From the NCBI RefSeq assembly GCF_030412015.1, contig NZ_JASNRD010000018.1, forward strand, positions 90,704 to 127,302: a DNA stretch of 36,599 nt. The letters run 5' to 3'. The DNA comes from Massilia sp. YIM B02763 (lineage in GTDB: Bacteria > Pseudomonadota > Gammaproteobacteria > Burkholderiales > Burkholderiaceae_D). Numbering within the stretch: the first letter of the stretch is position 1; each line of letters opens with the position of its first letter. This document shows, piece after piece, positions 8,343 to 16,903 of this stretch. Made by a program: the position numbers and the translations under genes. Below the pieces are notes generated by a model that saw only the letters and a program-made list of their open reading frames with translations, searched no databases and had not been told where the DNA came from.

Positions 8343-10184
8343 ATGACCGATTTCCTGCCCACCGAATGCGACATCGTGATGGAGGGCGGCGTCACCTCCG
8401 GCGTCGTCTATCCCTCCTTCGTGGCCAGGCTGGCCACGCGCTTCACGCTGCGCTCGATCGGCGGGGCCAGCGTAGGATCGGTGGCCGCCACCGCGGCGGC
8501 GGCGGCCCAGTACAAGCGCAACCGCGTGCGCAAGGCAGGCCGGGGCCGCGACGACGGCTTCGCCATCCTGGCCGGCGTGCCGCGCCGCCTGCGCGCGTCC
8601 GTGAACGGCCACACGCGCCTGTTCTCGCTGTTCCAGCCCTGCGCCGACCTGGCCCCGCATTTCCGCGTGCTGGCGGCGGCGCTGAACACGACCAGGCCGC
8701 GCGCCGCCGCCTGCGTCCTGGCCGGCCTGCTGCGCCATTTCCCGCTCGGTTCCGTGGCGGGCGCCGGCCTGTGGGCGCTGGGCTTCGTCGTCAGCGCCGG
8801 CCTGCTCGGCGGTCACTGGCCGGCATCGATCGCGGGCGGCATCGCCAGCAGCCTGTGGTTCGGCCTGTGCGTGCTGGCCGGCGCGACGGTCGGCGCCGTG
8901 CTGCACGCCGCGCTGTCGGCCTGGCGCGGGCTGCGCGCCAACCGCTGCGGCATCTGTCCGGGCCTGCGCACCCGCCCCGGCAACCCGCCCGCGTTGACCG
9001 AATGGCTGCATGCGCTAATTCAGGAAATCGCCGGCCTGCCGGAAGACGCCCCGCTGACCTTCGGCCAGCTGCGCACATCCGAGCCGCCGATCGAACTGGC
9101 CCTCATGACCACGGGCCTGTCCGAACTGCGCGCGCACCGCCTGCCGCATTCGGGCGCCGACCTGGTGTTCCGGGCGTTGGAAATGGCGGCCCTGTTCCCG
9201 CCGGCCGTCGTCGACGCCATGAAGGCGGGCGCGCGCCGCACCAGGCACGGCGAGCGCACGACGCAGCTGCTGGCCGACCTGAACGCGGCGGGCGAGGACT
9301 ATTACTTCATGCCTGCCGCCGACGACCTGCCGGTGATCGTCGCCGCGCGCATGAGCCTGAGCTTTCCCGTGCTGATGCAGGCCGTGCCCCTTTACCGCCT
9401 GCGCGTGCTGCCGGCGAGCGGCAACGGCGTGGAACTGCTGCGTGTCTGGTTCTCCGACGGCGGCCTGACCAGCAACTTCCCGATCCACTTCTTCGACGCC
9501 ATCCTGCCGACCCGTCCGACCTTCGGCGTGACGCTGCAGGCCGACCTGGAAGAGGGCGCGCCGTTCGAGCGCCGCGTGACCCTGCCGACCAACAACAGCG
9601 ACGGCGTCACGCCGGCCTGGCTCCCCGTCGACGGCGCGGACGGCAAGCCGGACCTGGCGCGCTTTACCGCCGCCATCGTCGGCACCATCCGCGGCTGGCG
9701 CGACGAGGCGCTGAAACGCACGCCCGGCTACCGCGACCGCGTCGTGCTGATCCGCCATACGCGCAAGGAAGGAGGCCTGAACCTCGACATGCGGCGCGAC
9801 GCCATCGCGACCATGAGCCGCAGCGGCAGCGCGGCGGCACGGCGGGTCGTCGCGCGCTTCCTGGACGAAGACCGCCAGAAGAACGGCTGGCTGAACCATC
9901 GCTGGGTACGCATGCGCAGCAGCGCCGCCGTCCTGCAGGACACGCTGGCCCCGCTGGGCGATGCCTGGCACGATGCGCGCCTGGTGCCATCCTATGAAGC
10001 GCTGTGGCTGGCCGAGGGCGCCGATGCGCTGCCGGCCTACCAGCTGAGCAAAAGGAACCGCAGCGTGGGCTACGCGCTGTGGCAGCGCATCGTCACGCTG
10101 CCGGAGCAGCTGGCGCCGGCGGACCTGTCGGCCCATGCGCCCAAGCCGCAGCCGGAACTGGCGATTGCGCCCAAGTTGAGCTGA
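8343..10184 (+). CDS. Patatin-like phospholipase with inserted membrane segments
   Basis: 613 residues. The patatin catalytic elements are all present: oxyanion-hole glycines (EGGVTSG, residues 14-20), nucleophile elbow GASVG with Ser43, and the dyad Asp372 in FSDGG. Expected activity is hydrolysis of phospholipid or other acyl esters. Between Ser43 and Asp372 lies an unusually long segment (about residues 110-190) with several hydrophobic helices (LWALGFVVSAGLLGG, SLWFGLCVLAGATVGAVL), so the enzyme is probably membrane embedded. The ATG at 8343 is preferred over the TTG three codons earlier because family members begin with this short lead into CDIVMEGG. It starts 28 bp after the ROK gene and converges on the T6SS genes. 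A role as T6SS effector is possible but not shown; there is no Rhs, VgrG or PAAR domain. Confidence 0.88.
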   Translation: MTDFLPTECDIVMEGGVTSGVVYPSFVARLATRFTLRSIGGASVGSVAATAAAAAQYKRNRVRKAGRGRDDGFAILAGVPRRLRASVNGHTRLFSLFQPCADLAPHFRVLAAALNTTRPRAAACVLAGLLRHFPLGSVAGAGLWALGFVVSAGLLGGHWPASIAGGIASSLWFGLCVLAGATVGAVLHAALSAWRGLRANRCGICPGLRTRPGNPPALTEWLHALIQEIAGLPEDAPLTFGQLRTSEPPIELALMTTGLSELRAHRLPHSGADLVFRALEMAALFPPAVVDAMKAGARRTRHGERTTQLLADLNAAGEDYYFMPAADDLPVIVAARMSLSFPVLMQAVPLYRLRVLPASGNGVELLRVWFSDGGLTSNFPIHFFDAILPTRPTFGVTLQADLEEGAPFERRVTLPTNNSDGVTPAWLPVDGADGKPDLARFTAAIVGTIRGWRDEALKRTPGYRDRVVLIRHTRKEGGLNLDMRRDAIATMSRSGSAAARRVVARFLDEDRQKNGWLNHRWVRMRSSAAVLQDTLAPLGDAWHDARLVPSYEALWLAEGADALPAYQLSKRNRSVGYALWQRIVTLPEQLAPADLSAHAPKPQPELAIAPKLS

Positions 10185-10262
10185 TCCCAGGGCGCCGCTG
10201 GTTGGAGGCGCCGGCCGGCAGCGTGCATACGTTTGCAGCGGCGCACCATGCGGCCCCGAGGT

Positions 10263-11723
10263 TCAGGAAAAGGCACCGCCCGACTGCAGCAAGGCTGCGC
10301 TGCGCCGGTACGGGTCTTCGTTGCTGATGCACAGCACCGGGCCCTCTTCGTCCAGCGCGTAATGCGATGCCACCGCCAGCGCCGTGATGAAGGGCACCGC
10401 CGCGCTGGCGCCGCAGGCTTCGCCAACACGGATGGCGTCGTCGACCTCGTCCAGCTGCGGCATCGATCCCACCATGAATCCCATCAGCTCGATCACGCGG
10501 CTGGAGCGGTGGCCGGTGTCGGCGACGATGCGCGTCACGGCGCCGTCGCCGTTGCCGTGGCGGGCCAGCGCGCGCTCGGCCGCTTCGCCGAGGGCGCTGG
10601 CGTCGGCGCGCCGGGTTTCGTCGGCCGAGATCGCGCGGCGGGATTCGTGCAAGGGTTCCAGCAGGGCGAAACGGGCATCGCCGATCGCAGCGACCTGGTC
10701 CAGGTCCGCCAGCAGCAAACCGGCCGCGCCTTCGCCCGGGATCCGCCCCTGGGGGTGCGTGGAGGTGAACAGGGAGCCATCGGCCGACCAGCGTGCGACG
10801 GTACTGTCGCCGATGTGGGACGCGCAGGCCATGACCAGTGCAATGACGGACGCGATGCCGGGGGCGTCGCCTGCCGCCGCATCGCGGGCCAGGCCGTCGA
10901 GCAGCACGGAAGGGATGGCGGCGGGCAGTCCCGGCGCGGCTTCCGCGGCGCATGCGACGTGGGCGGCCGGCCAGCCGCAGCGCTCGACCAGGTGCTCGAA
11001 CCACATGGCGGCGGCCTGGCGCTGGTCCGGCGACCAGTCGGGCGGCAGCAGGGGAGCCAGGCGCAGCAAGGGCGGCTTGCCGTCGGCGGGCAGCAGCTGC
11101 GCTACGGCGCGCGCCATGAGTTCCTCGACGACGGCGCTGCCCAGCACCAGCGCGCGCCATTGCTCGTCGACGAAGCCGGCGTCGGCCATGCCGTGGTGCG
11201 CCAGCCAGTGGGCGATGTCCTCCTGCAGCGCCTCGTCCCTGGCGTCCGGGCTGCGCACGCTCATGATGGGAAAGCCGTCGTCGTCGACCAGTTCCGGATC
11301 GAGGTCGGCGCGCGCCTTGCCGGCCGCCAGCGTGGCGGCCAGTTCCTCGGGCGAGACGCCGTGCGCGGACCGCACCGCCGCGGCCAGGATCGCGAGCGTC
11401 GCGGCCTGCGGCGCCGCGGCTGCGTTGTCCTGGACGGATGCCTGGCGGACCAGGGTGGCGGGCGCCGCTGGCCGCGCCGTACGTTGGTCCAGCAAACGGA
11501 AGCCGACGAAAAAGGCCAGCACCAGCAGCGACGGTACGCCGAGCAGGTAGAGCGCCAGTTCGCCGCCGGCGGGCGCGCTGCGGTTCAAGCGCCACCAGGT
11601 GATGGCGCCGGCCCAGCAGGCGAAAAAGATGCAGCCGGCCAGCAGCGAGCCCTTGAGCCAGTCGGGCAGCGGGCGGCTTGCGCCGATGGCGACGGAATCG
11701 GTGGTGTCGGTAGTCGTCGACAT
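10263..11723 (-). CDS. Membrane-anchored thiolase-fold (3-oxoacyl-ACP synthase-like) T6SS-associated protein
   Basis: 486 residues. Two hydrophobic helices (about 25-44 and 56-75) precede a long domain whose C-terminal half follows the beta-ketoacyl synthase order: GRIPGEGAAGLLL (GEG at 330-332), DTGHRS (402-407, at the HGTGT position), GEACGASAAV (434-443, at the GHTLGAAG position) and a final SNED. Both histidines of the synthase triad appear replaced, so it is probably not a condensing enzyme. Proteins called 3-oxoacyl-ACP synthase commonly sit beside PAAR/DUF4150 genes in T6SS effector clusters, and here a PAAR-like gene ends 10 bp upstream. GAGG lies 5 bases before the ATG. Its role is unknown; a structural or adaptor function is my inference. 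Confidence 0.7.
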   Translation of the reverse strand: MSTTTDTTDSVAIGASRPLPDWLKGSLLAGCIFFACWAGAITWWRLNRSAPAGGELALYLLGVPSLLVLAFFVGFRLLDQRTARPAAPATLVRQASVQDNAAAAPQAATLAILAAAVRSAHGVSPEELAATLAAGKARADLDPELVDDDGFPIMSVRSPDARDEALQEDIAHWLAHHGMADAGFVDEQWRALVLGSAVVEELMARAVAQLLPADGKPPLLRLAPLLPPDWSPDQRQAAAMWFEHLVERCGWPAAHVACAAEAAPGLPAAIPSVLLDGLARDAAAGDAPGIASVIALVMACASHIGDSTVARWSADGSLFTSTHPQGRIPGEGAAGLLLADLDQVAAIGDARFALLEPLHESRRAISADETRRADASALGEAAERALARHGNGDGAVTRIVADTGHRSSRVIELMGFMVGSMPQLDEVDDAIRVGEACGASAAVPFITALAVASHYALDEEGPVLCISNEDPYRRSAALLQSGGAFS

Positions 11724-11733
11724 GGCAGCCTCG

Positions 11734-11823
11734 CTAGATGTTGTCGATGGTGGCTTGCTGGCCCGCGATGGGCGTCGCGCCGCAGGCCGTCTTGTCGCCG
11801 AGCCGGATCAATGGTCCTGCCAT
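11734..11823 (-). CDS. Mini PAAR-like protein, 29 residues (possibly truncated)
   Basis: A short frame between tssK and the thiolase-fold gene. It starts MAGPLIRLGDKTACG and ends in TIDNI before TAG. The opening is the standard start of PAAR/DUF4150 spike-tip proteins, which normally run to about 85-100 residues or more. AGGAG lies 7 bases before the ATG, and spacing to both neighbours is operon-like (33 bp after tssK, 10 bp before the next gene). The following DNA does not continue the PAAR sequence in another frame, because the next gene begins at once. It is either a remnant kept in frame by chance or a true micro-PAAR. Recognition rests on one short motif, so certainty is moderate. Confidence 0.55.
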   Translation of the reverse strand: MAGPLIRLGDKTACGATPIAGQQATIDNI

Positions 11824-11856
11824 CGTGCGTCTCCTTGTTGTCGATGCCGTGCGGGC

Positions 11857-13209
11857 TCACGCCGCAACCGCCAGCAGTTCCAGCTTCAATTCCTTCATCC
11901 CCGATGGGACGTAGATCGAGATCGATTGCGCCTGCAGCATGCGTTCGACCATGTGGCCCTTGGCGTCGAGCATGAAGTAGCAGGTGTCGGGGCGCACCGG
12001 TACGGCGGCGGGCAGTTGGGGCGCGTACTGGAGGCGCACGCCGGGCAGGGCGGACAGCACGCATTTCTCGACATCGTCGGGCGCGCCCACCTTGAAGCGC
12101 AGCGGCACCATGTCGACCAGTTCCAGCGCCGGCATGTCGGCCGAGACGGCGATATAGAAGGTGGTCTTGTCGTCGATCTTGCCCGAATCGAGCATGCCGT
12201 GATGGTAGGAGGGACGCACTTCGCTCAGTGCGATGGCGAAGTACTTCGAGGAGATGACGGTATCCAGCAGTTCGCGCACGATCTGGTTCAGCTTGAGGAA
12301 CGATGGACCTGGATCGGCGTGTTGATAGGTCGGCAGGTCGGAGAGCGTCCAGCTCTTGGAAAAGGTCATCAGCGCACCGGCCACGTTGAGCAACTGCTCG
12401 TACAGGCGCTCCGGATGCAGGTTGGGATGGTTGACGTAGTGCGCCAGCGTGGCGCAGGCGGAGCTGGCCGTGTGCAGCAGCCAGAACGAGGACATGTCGC
12501 CGGAACGGAATTCGATCACGTTGCGGCTCGGCTCGCGCTGGTGCCCGACCAGCGCGCCCACCTTGGCGTGCAAGGCGTCGAGCAGGCGCCGCAATTGCAG
12601 GAGCAGCGTCGGCGCCGCGCCGATCGCGAGGCTCGGTGCCACGAAGCCCTCGTCCAGCTCGAAGCCGCCGGATGCAGAACGCCGGACGCGCAGCAGAGGA
12701 AAGTGGATATACGGATCGCGCGGTTCATGCTCGGCAACGAGCCGCACCGTCTTCCTGAGGTAGGACAGCTGGGCCGGTGCTGCCTGCGTGTACAGGTCGG
12801 GTGTTTCCTCGTTCGATTGCACGAAGCGGGCCGTGTTCACGGCCTGGCCGGGCTGGGCGAAATTGCCGCTGAACGGTTTCAGGCCGGGCAGGGCGGCGTA
12901 GTAGGTGATGGCCTGGGGCGACGCTTGCTGCTGTTGGCCCTGCTGGCCGAGGTCGATGATATCGGGCAAGTCGTCCATGCCCGGCGCATCGACCAGTTCG
13001 CCATCCTGGAAGCGCAAGGCAAGGTCGAGGATGCGCAGCACACCGCTCGCCAGCGCATCGCGGTCGACCTGCAGGCGCTCCACGCCCCAGGCATACGGAT
13101 GCACGACATGGATGCTGCGGTGCAGGCGATGTTCGTGGTACTGGTCCTGGCGCTGGAAATGCTGGGGTCGCAACAACAAGCCTTCACCCCACAGTACTTT
13201 GCTGCTCAT
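11857..13209 (-). CDS. tssK: Type VI secretion baseplate protein TssK
   Basis: 450 residues. The start MSSKVLWGEGLLLRPQHFQ is diagnostic of TssK (VasE/ImpJ family). TssK trimers link the TssEFG wedge to the membrane complex TssJLM. The frame extends 19 codons further upstream, but the ATG at 13209 has AGGAGG 7 bases before it and matches the family start. It is divergent from tssE, with 253 bp between the two starts, and leads an apparent operon with the mini PAAR and thiolase-fold genes. Confidence 0.93.
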   Translation of the reverse strand: MSSKVLWGEGLLLRPQHFQRQDQYHEHRLHRSIHVVHPYAWGVERLQVDRDALASGVLRILDLALRFQDGELVDAPGMDDLPDIIDLGQQGQQQQASPQAITYYAALPGLKPFSGNFAQPGQAVNTARFVQSNEETPDLYTQAAPAQLSYLRKTVRLVAEHEPRDPYIHFPLLRVRRSASGGFELDEGFVAPSLAIGAAPTLLLQLRRLLDALHAKVGALVGHQREPSRNVIEFRSGDMSSFWLLHTASSACATLAHYVNHPNLHPERLYEQLLNVAGALMTFSKSWTLSDLPTYQHADPGPSFLKLNQIVRELLDTVISSKYFAIALSEVRPSYHHGMLDSGKIDDKTTFYIAVSADMPALELVDMVPLRFKVGAPDDVEKCVLSALPGVRLQYAPQLPAAVPVRPDTCYFMLDAKGHMVERMLQAQSISIYVPSGMKELKLELLAVAA

Positions 13210-13462
13210 ACACTTGCCTCCTGTCGGTGCGCAAGATCCATTGAGTGTTTGATCGAAAGTAACCAAACAACCATAGCGCGCCGCGCGTGCTTGTGGCTCT
13301 TAATCACATGCACTCTTGCTGCTGCTCAAAATCCAGCGTAGGCCGCGACCAACGAACTGTTTTTTCGTGCGGGGCTATGTAAAGATGCCGGTTGGCATCA
13401 GCATCGGACCGACACACTGGACCGCCATACCGGCCAGTCACAGCGTTCATGAAGGAGAGACG
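13210..13462. promoter_or_regulatory. Divergent tssK/tssE intergenic region
   Basis: 253 bp that must hold the promoters of both T6SS arms. The middle is less GC-rich than the flanking genes. I see no convincing sigma-54 element: TTGGCATCAGCATCGG near 13392 keeps part of the -24 box but lacks a -12 GC at the right place. No palindrome stands out. Confidence 0.4.
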
Positions 13463-13981
13463 ATGAAGGGTTTTACGCCTGGATTGATCGACCGCTTGCT
13501 GGGCACGCCGATGCGCGGTCCGGGCGGCCCCAGCATGATGCGCATGTCGGCGGACGATTTGAAGGACGCGGTCGCACGCGACCTCGAAGCCCTGCTCAAT
13601 ACGCGCTCGACGATCCAGGAAGATGCGCTGACGGCGTATCCGGAATGCAGCCGCTCGATCGTCACCTATGGTCTGAACGACTTCGCCGACCGTTCGCTGT
13701 CCAGTCCTTCCGACCGCGCCCATATCTGCGCCTGCCTGGAGCGCGTCATCGCACAGCACGAGCCGCGCCTGCGCAATGTCAAAGCCTTGCTCGAAATGCG
13801 CGAGGACAGCGTGAACCGCCTGCGCTTTTCGATCACCGCGCTGCTGGTCGCCAATGCATCGCAGGAACCAGTCAACTTCGATGCGGTCCTGCAGCCGTCG
13901 ACGCTCCAGTACAGCATCAGCAAGCCGGTCCGTGCCGCGCTGGCGGCGACTGCCACGGCGTCGCTGCCGACGGGAGCCTGA
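13463..13981 (+). CDS. tssE: Type VI secretion baseplate protein TssE
   Basis: 172 residues, gp25-like lysozyme-family baseplate protein lacking enzyme function. The features are an N-terminal FTPGLIDRLLG, a central LEALLNTRS and the typical RSIVTYGLNDF. TssE joins TssF and TssG in the wedge. The ATG at 13463 follows AAGGAGA with a 4-base gap. It is the first gene of tssEFG, two bases before the tssF start. Confidence 0.92.
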   Translation: MKGFTPGLIDRLLGTPMRGPGGPSMMRMSADDLKDAVARDLEALLNTRSTIQEDALTAYPECSRSIVTYGLNDFADRSLSSPSDRAHICACLERVIAQHEPRLRNVKALLEMREDSVNRLRFSITALLVANASQEPVNFDAVLQPSTLQYSISKPVRAALAATATASLPTGA

Positions 13982-13983
13982 GC

Positions 13984-15828
13984 TTGGAACAATTGCTGCC
14001 GTACTATGAGCGGGAGCTGGCCTGGCTGCGCCGCAACCTGCGCGATTTCGCCGAACGCTATCCGAAGATCGCAGGGCGCCTCCTGATCAGCGGGGAAGTC
14101 TGCGAAGACCCGCACATCGAGCGCATGATCGAGTCGTTCGCCCTGCTCAACGCGCGCATTGCCAAGCGCCTCGACGACGACTATCCCGAATTCACGGAAG
14201 CCCTGTTCGAGGTACTGTACCCGCACTACCTGCGGCCTTTTCCTTCCTGCTCGATCGCCCGCTTCGACATGGCGGCCGCCGCCAGCCAGCAGACGGGCGC
14301 CAGCACGATCGCCCGCGGCACCGAGCTGACCACGCGTCCCGTGCGCGGCGCGGCCTGCATCTTCCGCACCGTGTATCCGGTCGCGGTGGCGCCGCTGGCC
14401 CTTGCCGATGCGACCTTCGCGTCCATCATCCGCGCGCCGGAAGCGGTACGCCTGCCCGAAGGCGCCGTCGCCGGCATCAGCCTGCGCATCGCCGCCACCG
14501 CGGAGCAGGCGACGCCCGCCACGCTTGGCCTGCCGCGCCTGCGCCTCTTCATCGATGGCGAACCATCGTTCTGCGCCGCCCTGCGCGATGCCCTGTTCAT
14601 GCGTCCCGTGGCGGCCTATGCCGAAGCAAACCAGGACGGACGCTGGGCAAGGCTGGACGCCATCCCCGTACTGGCTGCCGGCTTCGACGATGCGGAAGCC
14701 CTGTTCGACTTCCCCGAGCGCTCGCATCCGGCCTACCGGCTGCTTACCGAGTACTTCTGCTTTCCCGAGAAATTCAACTTCTTCGACATCGACCTGGCGG
14801 CGCTGGCGCAGGCGGTGCCGCACGGCAGCCGGACGATTACCCTGCACCTGGCCTTGAGCGGCATCCGTTCGGACTCGAACACGGCGCGCATGCTGGAGAC
14901 CCTGACGACCAACAACGTCCTGCTCGGCTGCACGCCCGTCATCAATTTGTTCCGCCAGCGCGGCGAACCGATCCGGCTGACCCATACGAGCGCCAGCTAC
15001 CCCGTCCTGGCCGATGCGCGCCGCGCCTTCGCCTACGAAGTACATGCGATCGACGCCGTCAACCTCGTGCGCCAGACGCCGCAGGGAGAAACGATCGTCG
15101 CCTTCCGTCCGTTCTACTCGCTCGAGCATGCGCAAACGCCGGAGCAGGACGGCCATTACTGGGTGATGCAGCGCGACGAGACGCTGGCCGAAAAGAGTCC
15201 CGGCTTCGAAACCCAGATCGCCATCGTCGACATCGACTTCGACCCGGCCGCGGTCGAGACGCAGACGCTGAACATCGAACTGACCTGCACCAACCGCGAC
15301 CTGCCGGCGATGCTCCCGTACGGCCAGCGCGGCGGCGACCTGTTCCTCGAAGGCGGCTCCAGCGTGCGGGCCATCAGCTTCCTGCGCAAGCCCAGCGCGT
15401 CGCTGCGTTTCGAGAGCGGACGCGGCGCCCACTGGCGCCTGATCTCGCACCTGTCGCTCAACCACCTGTCGCTCGCCGCCGGCGGCGTGGCGGCCTTCCG
15501 CGAGATGCTGGCGCTGTACGACTTGCCGCGCTCGCCGTCGTCGCAGCGCCAGATCGGCGGCATTGCGGCGATCGCGCACAAGGCATGCAGCGCCTGGCTG
15601 CCTGGCAATCCGTTCGCCTGCCTCGTACGCGGCGTGGAGGTACGCCTGACCATCGACGAAGAAGCCTTCGTCGGCAGCGGCATCCACGTGTTCGCCCACG
15701 TCGTCGAACGCTTTCTTGCGCTGTACGTGCATGCCAACAGCTTCACTCGCCTGGTCATCGTATCGAAAAAAACGGGAGAGGAGTTACTGTCATGTTTGCC
15801 AAGAAGCGGCGATTTGAGCCTGCTGTAA
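13984..15828 (+). CDS. tssF: Type VI secretion baseplate protein TssF
   Basis: 614 residues, ImpG/VasA family; two copies of TssF with one TssG form each baseplate wedge. The start is a TTG, giving MEQLLPYYERELAWLRR and then DFAERYPKIAGRL, the family opening. GGGAG lies 7 bases before it. The frame is open further upstream over tssE but has no family sequence there. It overlaps the following tssG by 37 bp, so the two are translationally linked. The C-terminus (IHVFAHVVERFLALYVHANSFT) fits the family. Confidence 0.94.
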   Translation: MEQLLPYYERELAWLRRNLRDFAERYPKIAGRLLISGEVCEDPHIERMIESFALLNARIAKRLDDDYPEFTEALFEVLYPHYLRPFPSCSIARFDMAAAASQQTGASTIARGTELTTRPVRGAACIFRTVYPVAVAPLALADATFASIIRAPEAVRLPEGAVAGISLRIAATAEQATPATLGLPRLRLFIDGEPSFCAALRDALFMRPVAAYAEANQDGRWARLDAIPVLAAGFDDAEALFDFPERSHPAYRLLTEYFCFPEKFNFFDIDLAALAQAVPHGSRTITLHLALSGIRSDSNTARMLETLTTNNVLLGCTPVINLFRQRGEPIRLTHTSASYPVLADARRAFAYEVHAIDAVNLVRQTPQGETIVAFRPFYSLEHAQTPEQDGHYWVMQRDETLAEKSPGFETQIAIVDIDFDPAAVETQTLNIELTCTNRDLPAMLPYGQRGGDLFLEGGSSVRAISFLRKPSASLRFESGRGAHWRLISHLSLNHLSLAAGGVAAFREMLALYDLPRSPSSQRQIGGIAAIAHKACSAWLPGNPFACLVRGVEVRLTIDEEAFVGSGIHVFAHVVERFLALYVHANSFTRLVIVSKKTGEELLSCLPRSGDLSLL

Positions 15829-16886
15829 TCGAGCGACTGTTCAGGGAACCTTATCGCTTCGAGTACTTCCACGCGGTGCGCGTGCTGGAAATCTGGCTCA
15901 AGCGCCACGGCCTGGCGCGCCAGGGCCGCCAGGCCGACCTGCTGCGCTTCCAGAACACGACCTCGCTCGCCTTTCCCTCCAGCCAGGTGGCCGCCGTCCA
16001 GGCCGAACCGCGCGGCATTGCGCCCGACGCGGCGGCGCTCGGGGAAGCGCTGCGATCGGCCACGCTGGAATACGTGCGCATCACGCCCGCCTTCATGGGC
16101 CTGCTGGGCGGGAACGGCGTGCTGCCGGCGCATTACACCGAGCGCATCGCGGGCCACCAGCAGCAACAGGCCGACGACGGTCCGCGTGCCTTCCTCGACA
16201 CGTTTTCGAATCGTTCGCTGGGCCTGTTCTACGAAGCCTGGCGCAAATACCGGCTGGCGCTGAAATACCAGCTCGACGGCAAGGACGGTTTCCTGCCCTT
16301 GCTGCTCAGCCTGTCCGGACTCGGTCCTCCCTCGCTGCGCGCGCGCCTGCAGGGCAAGGAAGACGGCGAAGTCCTGGACGAATCGATCGGGTACTTCGCG
16401 GCCGCGCTGCGGCACCGGCCCGCATCCGCCGCGCAGATCGCGCGCGTCCTGTCGGCCTACTTCGGCCAGCCGATCGCCGCCGAACAATTCATCGGGCACT
16501 GGTACGACGTGCCGCCGCAACAACAGACCACGCTGGGCAACCCGAACGCCGTGCTGGGCGCCGGTGCCATGGCCGGCGGGCGCGTCTGGCAGCGCGACCT
16601 GCGCCTGCGCCTGGTGGTCGGCCCGCTCGACGGTCCGCGCTTCGATGCCTTCCTGCCCGGAGGACTGGCGGCCCGTGCCCTGAAGAGCATGCTGTCGCTG
16701 TTTACCGGCGTGGCGCTCGAATACGAGGTCGAACTCGTTCTGCTCGGCACCGCCGTGCGCGGCACGGTACTTCCGCAGGGGGAGGGCGAACAGGGCGCGA
16801 AACGCCTCGGCTGGGATGCCTACCTGGTCACCGAGGCGCAGACGCGCGACCGCAACGACGTGTGCTACCAGCTCGATTTTTCCTGA
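15792..16886 (+). CDS. tssG: Type VI secretion baseplate protein TssG
   Basis: 364 residues, ImpH/VasB family. The N-terminus (VIERLFREPYRFEYFHAVRVLE) and LRFQNTTSLAFPSSQV are characteristic. The ATG at 15792 lies inside the 3' end of tssF, with AGGAG 8 bases upstream. It is the last gene of the plus-strand T6SS arm and ends 17 bp before the convergent MOSC gene. No further tss gene follows. Confidence 0.93.
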   Translation: MFAKKRRFEPAVIERLFREPYRFEYFHAVRVLEIWLKRHGLARQGRQADLLRFQNTTSLAFPSSQVAAVQAEPRGIAPDAAALGEALRSATLEYVRITPAFMGLLGGNGVLPAHYTERIAGHQQQQADDGPRAFLDTFSNRSLGLFYEAWRKYRLALKYQLDGKDGFLPLLLSLSGLGPPSLRARLQGKEDGEVLDESIGYFAAALRHRPASAAQIARVLSAYFGQPIAAEQFIGHWYDVPPQQQTTLGNPNAVLGAGAMAGGRVWQRDLRLRLVVGPLDGPRFDAFLPGGLAARALKSMLSLFTGVALEYEVELVLLGTAVRGTVLPQGEGEQGAKRLGWDAYLVTEAQTRDRNDVCYQLDFS

Positions 16887-16903
16887 ACGGCGCCGCACCC
16901 GTC

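Noticed and set aside
11585..11733. Frameshifted continuation of the PAAR-like gene
   Set aside because: The DNA after the TAG immediately encodes the start of the next gene with its own ribosome binding site; no PAAR sequence is found in other frames.
13392..13410. Sigma-54 promoter before tssE
   Set aside because: TTGGCA is followed by no GC at the -12 position with the required spacing.
13645..13983. Upstream extension of tssF over tssE
   Set aside because: TssF family sequence begins at the TTG at 13984; the rest is tssE read in another frame.
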